The notes beneath the pieces were generated by a model. That model ran no database searches. It was not told where the DNA came from and saw only the letters and a list, made by a program, of their open reading frames with translations. Shown here piece after piece: positions 5,664 through 10,169 of a stretch of DNA of 10,169 nt (the stretch's first letter is position 1; every line of letters begins with the position of its first letter). Source of the DNA: Bacteriovorax stolpii (GTDB lineage: Bacteria; Bdellovibrionota; Bacteriovoracia; Bacteriovoracales; Bacteriovoracaceae); the NCBI GenBank assembly GCA_945862475.1, contig CAMAYW010000052.1, forward strand, positions 1-10,169, read 5' to 3'. Position numbers and translations under genes: made by a program.

Positions 5664-7462
5664 GAACATTGAAACTTAATGCTCTCTTCACTATTTTACT
5701 GTTAACAAGCAATCTTTTTGCTGACCCAGTTGACTTGTCTTCGCTTCCCGATAAAGGAATGCAAGCTCGGATTTATTTAAATGAGTCAAACCCCGAATTA
5801 AAAAAATCAATTTCTGAAAGACTCATGCGGGAATGTCCTTTTAGAAGATCTAACTCAGAGCTTGATTTGGTCACCACCGAAGCTATCAATTTGCAATTAG
5901 TGGCCAATACCCCCGATGCGAAGATCAACCAATGCGCATCTCAACTTCAAAATTTTAATGATACAATAAATAAAACAGCAGAACTCAAAACCAAACTTGA
6001 TCTCGCTCAATCACAGTCAAATAAGTTATCTCCCGAGCAAGAAAACGAACTAAAAAAAGAAATTGAAACGACTCAACTAGCTGCTAATTCCTTTAATAAT
6101 CTTCTTAAAATGGGCTGTGAGTTCAAAAACGGACCAAATGATATCTCAAGAATTGGTCACTCTCTTATTAGTGTTCTAGACGTTTCAGCTGCGTTTCTTT
6201 CTATTAATCCAGCGAATGCATTAATTGCAACTTCTGCCGCGCTTTCTGGACGACTGGTTGTTTCACTTAGTAAATGGCTCTTTGAACATCCGAATAACAA
6301 TCAAATACTAACGAAAGAAGCTGGTGACTCAAGAAGATTTATAAATGATTTATGTCTTTTTAGAACATTGGCGTATAAGTATGATGACCTCTACATCGAC
6401 CCATTTGAAGATCCATCCTCTGAATTAAAGAACAGAGAACTTATAAAGAATAAAGCGAGTACCAGAGTTCTCGAAATAAAGCAGTGTATTACTCCTGCTC
6501 CAAATGATGCCCTGACAGGCTTAACTCAATTTTCAAAAGAACTACTTAGCCTTTCAGAGGGACAAGTGTCGCAAAAGCAATGCTTAAGTCTTGTGAAAAA
6601 GTTTAGGGAATCAACGACCTCCGGAAAAAATCAACTACGTGAGTTGGCCCAAACTTTTAATTGTCCAACGCCTTCTCTTGAAATGGGTATAAAGGCCATC
6701 GCTTTTTGTAACAACTTTCAAGCTCTAGAGAATTTGACCTCTGGAGACATATACGAAAAATGCGAGGAAGATCTTTTTCAGAAAAAATTACTCGCAAAAT
6801 TTACAAATATAAGTGACATTATTTTTCAGTCCATCCAGGAAGGGGCGAAGCAAAACCCAAGTAAGATTTCTGATGATGATCTTATGAAATTAAAGGTAGC
6901 AGAGAACGAAGAGAGAGTTGCTATTCTAAAATATGCCTCTCTCCAGGGACTCTTAGAAGAAAGTCCGCTGACACAAGCGAATTCTGCTAAATCCATGATG
7001 GCCTTAGGAAGAACTATTTTAGGTGATCGATTTGATGATTTTACTAAGCAGACACTTAAAACGATGACGAAAAACATGAAAGAGGCAGAGGGGAATCTTT
7101 CTCCTATTCTTAAACAGATTAATAAATTTGAGAAAATTTCAGATCCCATTGTAAGCATGAAAATGAAATTTGAGATTTGTACTTCATCTAAACTTGTAAG
7201 ACAACAATTGGGAGTTGCTTATAATTCCGGAATAGGATTAAGTGATGTTTGCTTTTTTATGAAAGGAGAAGGAACACCACCATTAAAATCGAAAAATCTT
7301 AATTTTGATAATTACTCCACCGACAACAAAAAAAGATTTGGATTATTTTCCACCGAGGCCTACCTCTCTGGAAGATGCGAGAAGGCGGAGAAGCTGATTC
7401 AAAAAAACATCTCCTCAATTAGAGAAATGGTCGTGAAACTAAATTCTGTTGGTTGCCAATAG
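5660..7462 (+). CDS. Large exported protein of unknown function
   Basis: 600 residues with a signal peptide (MRTLKLNALFTILLLTSNLFA, then DPV). The ATG overlaps the TGA of the preceding gene (ATGA, 5660-5663). The mature protein is mainly helical and rich in Asn, Lys, Ser and scattered cysteines. A charged heptad-like stretch at about 103-140 (KTAELKTKLDLAQSQ ... LKKEIETTQ) is a likely coiled coil. A hydrophobic segment at about 166-205 (LISVLDVSAAFLSINPANALI...) could insert in a membrane or form a buried hairpin. No catalytic motif or known family seen. It probably works with its 155-aa partner in the envelope. The sigma-54 locus B begins within about 100 bp after the stop, and no terminator is obvious in between. 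Confidence 0.8.
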   Translation: MRTLKLNALFTILLLTSNLFADPVDLSSLPDKGMQARIYLNESNPELKKSISERLMRECPFRRSNSELDLVTTEAINLQLVANTPDAKINQCASQLQNFNDTINKTAELKTKLDLAQSQSNKLSPEQENELKKEIETTQLAANSFNNLLKMGCEFKNGPNDISRIGHSLISVLDVSAAFLSINPANALIATSAALSGRLVVSLSKWLFEHPNNNQILTKEAGDSRRFINDLCLFRTLAYKYDDLYIDPFEDPSSELKNRELIKNKASTRVLEIKQCITPAPNDALTGLTQFSKELLSLSEGQVSQKQCLSLVKKFRESTTSGKNQLRELAQTFNCPTPSLEMGIKAIAFCNNFQALENLTSGDIYEKCEEDLFQKKLLAKFTNISDIIFQSIQEGAKQNPSKISDDDLMKLKVAENEERVAILKYASLQGLLEESPLTQANSAKSMMALGRTILGDRFDDFTKQTLKTMTKNMKEAEGNLSPILKQINKFEKISDPIVSMKMKFEICTSSKLVRQQLGVAYNSGIGLSDVCFFMKGEGTPPLKSKNLNFDNYSTDNKKRFGLFSTEAYLSGRCEKAEKLIQKNISSIREMVVKLNSVGCQ

Positions 7463-7503
7463 AAACCACTTACACTCCCCACTGGTGCTAAAAGAAACCA
7501 AAG

Positions 7504-7527
7504 GTCCAATTAGGCCCTATTCTGGAC
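7504..7527. promoter_or_regulatory. Inverted repeat upstream of sigma-54-like promoter B
   Basis: GTCCA (7504-7508) and TGGAC (7523-7527) flank a 14-bp spacer, the same spacer length as the inverted repeat upstream of promoter A, about 60-80 bp before the predicted start. Arm sequences differ from those at A, so a shared activator is only a possibility, and a 5-bp arm can arise by chance. Confidence 0.25.
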
Positions 7528-7558
7528 TCAAAAAGTACGACAATTCAATCATTTAAAC

Positions 7559-7575
7559 TTGGCATGATTCATGCT
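7559..7575 (+). promoter_or_regulatory. sigma-54-like (-24/-12) promoter B
   Basis: TTGGCATGATTCATGCT fits the RpoN consensus with one deviation: ATGC in place of TTGC at -12. GG (7561-7562) and GC (7573-7574) are 10 bp apart. The distance from GC to the 5' strand of the RNA closing helix is 16 nt, identical to locus A, which raises confidence above what the motif alone would give. Start expected near 7585. Confidence 0.65.
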
Positions 7576-7585
7576 TTATAGACTT

Positions 7586-7715
7586 CAAGCTGAGGGTGAT
7601 GAACTCCACAAAAGTTCCCAATCATTCCCTGAACAATCAAAACTTACCACTTTGATCGTTCTCCCCCAACCGCACACACCCCACCACGGTTCCACTCTCA
7701 GCAAGGTTCTTTTTT
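7586..7715 (+). ncRNA. Candidate sigma-54-dependent structured small RNA, copy B
   Basis: About 130 nt, ending at a T6 run (7710-7715) that overlaps the 3' end of the opposite-strand GNAT gene. P1 pairs 7589-7598 with 7693-7702 (10 bp, one G-U). P2 pairs GAACT 7601-7605 with AGTTC 7613-7617. TCCCT is at 7626-7630. P3 is 7631-7661, 31 nt, with one A-C mismatch and loop ACCAC at 7646-7650. A C/A-rich 27-nt linker leads to GTTCC 7689-7693. Spacing from GAACTCC to GTTCC is 88 nt in both copies with no gap. The terminator is less clear than in A: no separate GC-rich hairpin precedes the T-run, so the exact 3' end is uncertain. Confidence 0.68.
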
Positions 7716-8169
7716 AAGACTTCATCCACTCAAATAAATGATAATGCTCACCAGACATTCCTAATTTTTCATAAACTTTTTGAGCACTTAAATTTGTTTT
7801 ATCAACATAGAGCCTAAGACCCCTGAGGTCAGAGGATTCATTTACTAATTTTGTGAGATGTTGATAGAGAGATTTAAAGACACCATGTTTTCGATACTCT
7901 GGAATAACGTAAACAGAATGGATCCAAAGAACGGTCCCATTTCTCCAGTCACTCCACTCCGGAACAGTTAAAAGACAACCAACGACTTGGCCATCGACCT
8001 CAGCTAACCAATACTTCCCTTTCGAAGGATCATCCATAACGGCACTCACACCCAGCTTTACAGTGGGCAGATGAAGCTCCATCTTCTCTGTCTCGAAAGC
8101 CATTTTGACTTGAAATTCTGCAATTGAATCGATGTCGAAGAGTAGGCCTGGTCTTATATTAATCTTCAA
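7714..8169 (-). CDS. GNAT-family N-acetyltransferase
   Basis: 151 residues, the usual length for a single GNAT domain. The N-terminal strand MKINIRPG leads into helices. Motif A is VYVIPEYRKHGVFKSLYQHL (about 86-105), with the R-x-x-G acetyl-CoA pyrophosphate loop (Arg93, Gly96). Motif B is LRLYVDKTNLSAQKVYEKLGM (about 118-138), with the typical Asn126 and Tyr133. It transfers an acetyl group from acetyl-CoA to an unknown amine. The start is TTG (8167-8169), overlapping the TGA of the upstream gene; GGAG sits 7 nt before it and the next Met (23) would remove the first strand. Last gene of the rapA-trx operon as seen here. Substrate cannot be told from sequence. Confidence 0.9.
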   Translation of the reverse strand: MKINIRPGLLFDIDSIAEFQVKMAFETEKMELHLPTVKLGVSAVMDDPSKGKYWLAEVDGQVVGCLLTVPEWSDWRNGTVLWIHSVYVIPEYRKHGVFKSLYQHLTKLVNESSDLRGLRLYVDKTNLSAQKVYEKLGMSGEHYHLFEWMKS

Positions 8170-8402
8170 GTTAGGACTCCACGAACTCTCTTTGAAAACT
8201 CTCTTGTCGCTTCATTGATATTCATACCCTGGTCAAGAAGGACGCGAAGTTCAGCCCCCATAAGATAATCGCTCATTTGAGAACCTGGATCTTCCTGGGT
8301 TTTAACTGGCGGAATTCCACTTGCTTCAAATTCATCGGCAAATTTATTAAGTTCATCAACCGAGTATTTTTGAGCGAGCTCTTTAATTGATTTAATATCC
8401 AT
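8166..8402 (-). CDS. DUF6952-like small protein
   Basis: 78 residues, cytoplasmic. The start MDIKSIKELAQKYSVDEL resembles DUF6952 proteins ('K.IK.LV..YS.EEL'), which in Bacteroidetes tend to sit beside a thioredoxin-like gene, exactly the arrangement here; this is recalled knowledge and should be treated as moderate. The C-terminal half (GAELRVLLDQGMNINEATREFSKRVRG) is an amphipathic helix pair. No cysteines, so it is not itself a redox enzyme. The start codon is 1 nt after the thioredoxin stop, with AAGG 6 nt upstream inside the thioredoxin gene. It may be a partner or regulator of that thioredoxin. Confidence 0.72.
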   Translation of the reverse strand: MDIKSIKELAQKYSVDELNKFADEFEASGIPPVKTQEDPGSQMSDYLMGAELRVLLDQGMNINEATREFSKRVRGVLT

Positions 8403-8403
8403 C

Positions 8404-8718
8404 TTATACCTTCATTTTTTTTACAAATTCTCGAAACGCCTCTTCCTTAGTAACGTTCACTAAGTCTTGTGGCTCCCCGCTTTTAAAACAGCCCACAGAA
8501 GGAAGTCCAGGAAGAGTGATCATCTCTTTAATCTTCGGATTTTTTTCTACATCGATTTTATAAATTTTAACTCCCTCTTCTTCGGCAACCTTAGCAAACA
8601 TGGGAGCGGCGACTCGGCATGAGCCACACCAAGAAGCATAAAAGTCGATAAAAACTAAAGGCTCTTTTTCAATAACTTCGAAGATCGTCTCATCACTTAG
8701 TTCTGTCATCATTCCCAT
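8404..8718 (-). CDS. Thioredoxin-family protein
   Basis: 104 residues, a complete thioredoxin fold with no signal peptide, so cytoplasmic. The active site is FYASWCGSCR with Cys31 and Cys34; Gly-Ser replaces the usual Gly-Pro, which normally shifts redox potential. The cis-proline is Pro73 in LPGLPSVGCF, and Asp25 in VFIDFYASW fits the buried acid. Expected role: reduction of disulfides, or delivery of electrons to a peroxidase. AGGAG lies 5 nt before the ATG and overlaps the end of rapA. Followed closely by the DUF6952-like gene, its probable functional partner. An extra cysteine (Cys77) is present near the cis-Pro loop. Confidence 0.92.
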   Translation of the reverse strand: MGMMTELSDETIFEVIEKEPLVFIDFYASWCGSCRVAAPMFAKVAEEEGVKIYKIDVEKNPKIKEMITLPGLPSVGCFKSGEPQDLVNVTKEEAFREFVKKMKV

Positions 8719-8726
8719 ATAAACTC

Positions 8727-10169
8727 CTAACTTAAAATAATTCTTAAAGAATCTAACGAAAGCTCGGCCTTATCCATAGCTTTTAGCATATTGTCCCGAT
8801 TAAATCTAAGAAGCAAAATTTCAGTCTCAGAAACCGTTGGATTCACTTTCCTCAGGGCCTCTAACCTCTCAATTTCAGCGTTCATAAATTTAAGCATTTC
8901 TTCCTTAAATTTTTCCTTATATTGCTTCGCTCGTGGGATACAGAGCTCCTTACTCTTTTTAATACATTCCTTAATAAAATCTTTAGGAATATCCTTCATC
9001 TGCGTTCTTTGCTCAATCCCCATGGATTCTACATTATCATCAATAAACTTCTTGGGGAGCTTTTGAGTCAGATCTAGCATTTGAGCATTGAGAAGGACTC
9101 TTAACGGTGTCGGTGGAAACCACTTCTGCAGCTGAAGTTTTTTATCTGCAATGGCACTTAAAAGAAAGTATCCTTCAAAAAGAAATTGTTCCTTGTTTGG
9201 GGTTTTCCAAACGCTAAGAGTTGCATTCCCCATCTCTTTGGAAGAAATGAAATCCATGATCCCTAAAACCATAGGATGATCCCAGGTCAAAAAAGTCACA
9301 TCATCTTTTAAAAGTGCAGTCTCGCGTTTAAAAGACACAGTCATACCTTCATTTTCGAGACCCGGAAAATGAGGAAGATACATGTTATCACCAGGTCGGA
9401 TGAAAAATGTGTAAGGATCGTTCATGTCCTCTGTATCGACTCCGAGCTGGTTCCAAATATTTAGCATGAAATCCCGAAGATCCATTCCCTCATCAACTGT
9501 TTTTAATTCTTTCACAAAATCCATCGCCCTTTGATGATTAAAAGAATTAATTTCAACCAATTGATCCTGGCCCTGCTCTAATTTTGTCTCAATTTCTTGA
9601 TGAAGAAGAGTTGTCTTCTTTAAAAAATTTTTCAACTCAGCTTCTGGATATTCTTCTTGTTCAGCTTTGGTTATAAGCTCTAAAAGCTCAGCTCTTACCG
9701 TTGCATAAAGTTCAGTACCACCTCGAGGAGAAGATTCAAAAGCATTAAATCCCTCATGATACCATTTCATAAGAAGCTCATCAGATGATTTTTCTAAGTA
9801 TGGTACATGGATTTGAATATCATTTTTTTGGCCAATTCTATCAAGACGACCAATTCTTTGCTCAAGAAGATCAGGAAGTTTTGGTAAATCAAAAAGAATC
9901 AAGTGACGTGCAAACTCAAAGTTTCTTCCTTCTGAACCGATTTCCGTACTTAAAAGAATATTCGCCCCTTCTGGATCGGCAAAATAAGCAGCTTGTCTAT
10001 CACGATTCATGAGATTCATGCCCGAGTGGAAAAAGGCTATTCTTGCAGTCGTTTTCTCTTTTAAAATCTTCTCAAGATCAATCACCACTTCTTTATCATG
10101 ACAAATAAGGAGGATCTTATCTGATTTATGTTCTTCAACAAAAATTGAAAGCCAGTTCGCCCTTAGTTC
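8727..10169 (-). CDS. rapA: RapA-type SNF2 ATPase, C-terminal 480 residues (gene continues beyond window)
   Basis: The frame runs open to the right edge, so only the C-terminal part is present; an internal GTG at 10088 is not the real start because the conserved reading continues upstream (ELRANWLSIFVEEHKSDKIL). It contains the second RecA-like helicase lobe: FFHSGMNLMNRDRQAAYF, then STEIGSEGRNFEFARHLILF (motif V region) and QRIGRLDRIGQ (motif VI arginine fingers, about 104-114). These closely match RapA/HepA, which binds RNA polymerase and recycles it using ATP. The remaining 360 residues correspond to the long RapA C-terminal region. Stop TAG overlaps the ribosome binding site of the thioredoxin gene 8 bp downstream, placing it first among the visible genes of this operon. 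Confidence 0.9.
   Translation of the reverse strand, partial: ELRANWLSIFVEEHKSDKILLICHDKEVVIDLEKILKEKTTARIAFFHSGMNLMNRDRQAAYFADPEGANILLSTEIGSEGRNFEFARHLILFDLPKLPDLLEQRIGRLDRIGQKNDIQIHVPYLEKSSDELLMKWYHEGFNAFESSPRGGTELYATVRAELLELITKAEQEEYPEAELKNFLKKTTLLHQEIETKLEQGQDQLVEINSFNHQRAMDFVKELKTVDEGMDLRDFMLNIWNQLGVDTEDMNDPYTFFIRPGDNMYLPHFPGLENEGMTVSFKRETALLKDDVTFLTWDHPMVLGIMDFISSKEMGNATLSVWKTPNKEQFLFEGYFLLSAIADKKLQLQKWFPPTPLRVLLNAQMLDLTQKLPKKFIDDNVESMGIEQRTQMKDIPKDFIKECIKKSKELCIPRAKQYKEKFKEEMLKFMNAEIERLEALRKVNPTVSETEILLLRFNRDNMLKAMDKAELSLDSLRIILS

Noticed and set aside
7524..7539. AAAAAGTACG matching the second half of the lexA box
   Set aside because: Only the last 10 bases match; the CTACGG half is missing, and a match of this size to A-rich sequence can be chance.
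7599..7655. 18-aa frame in RNA copy B preceded by GAGGG
   Set aside because: The start is not conserved in copy A; the sequence is explained better by P1-P3 helices.
7631..7661. Hairpin as transcription terminator of the GNAT operon
   Set aside because: No T-run follows on either strand, and the hairpin aligns with P3 of RNA copy A.
1..10169. CRISPR arrays, tRNA or rRNA genes, insertion sequences
   Set aside because: No regularly spaced repeats, cloverleaf-like sequence, transposase or terminal inverted repeats were seen.

Overview
The window is AT-rich and gene-dense. It carries many secreted proteins of unknown function, a LexA with an unusual operator, a RapA-type ATPase and two strong candidate sigma-54 promoters. 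The mix of exported hypothetical proteins, the HExxH + DUF4105 fusion and sigma-54 use suggests a Bdellovibrionota/Oligoflexia bacterium such as a Bacteriovorax-like predator. That placement is an inference from style and gene content, not from a marker gene.

Layout. (1) 1-131: C-terminal end of a protein with a CxxC tail, possibly radical SAM/SPASM. (2) 150-1252, + strand: lexA behind a sigma-70 promoter that carries two direct-repeat boxes, then a 65-aa protein and an overlooked 29-aa single-TM peptide. (3) 1249-2391: a divergent pair (DUF5522-like zinc/iron-type protein on -, exported protein on +) with overlapping -10 boxes placed so that both mRNAs could be leaderless. (4) 2406-2663: sigma-54 promoter, candidate small RNA 'copy A' and a bidirectional terminator. 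(5) 2684-4980, - strand: a coupled pair of exported proteins, the larger joining a zinc-protease-like HExxH domain to a DUF4105 (Lnb-type periplasmic) domain. (6) 5196-7462, + strand: two exported unknown proteins overlapping by ATGA. (7) 7504-7715: second sigma-54-like promoter and candidate small RNA 'copy B'. (8) 7714-10169, - strand: operon rapA (partial) - thioredoxin - DUF6952-like protein - GNAT acetyltransferase.

Main discovery. The intergenic regions at 2481-2663 and 7559-7715 look unrelated at first sight but align almost without gaps. Each has a -24/-12 element, then the 5' strand of a 10-bp closing helix, an identical GAACT/AGTTC hairpin, a conserved TCCCT, a 31-nt hairpin with an ACCAC loop, a 27-nt linker, a conserved GTTCC and the 3' strand of the closing helix. 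Seven base pairs differ between copies at both positions yet stay paired. This is strong evidence for a structured RNA family, here in two paralogous copies about 5 kb apart, probably expressed under sigma-54 control. I do not recognise it as a known family.

How the parts may work together. The right-hand operon looks like housekeeping redox/transcription functions. The central exported genes look like an envelope module. The lexA block is an SOS control unit whose targets may include the downstream small proteins. The two RNAs flank the exported-protein block and could respond to one activator.
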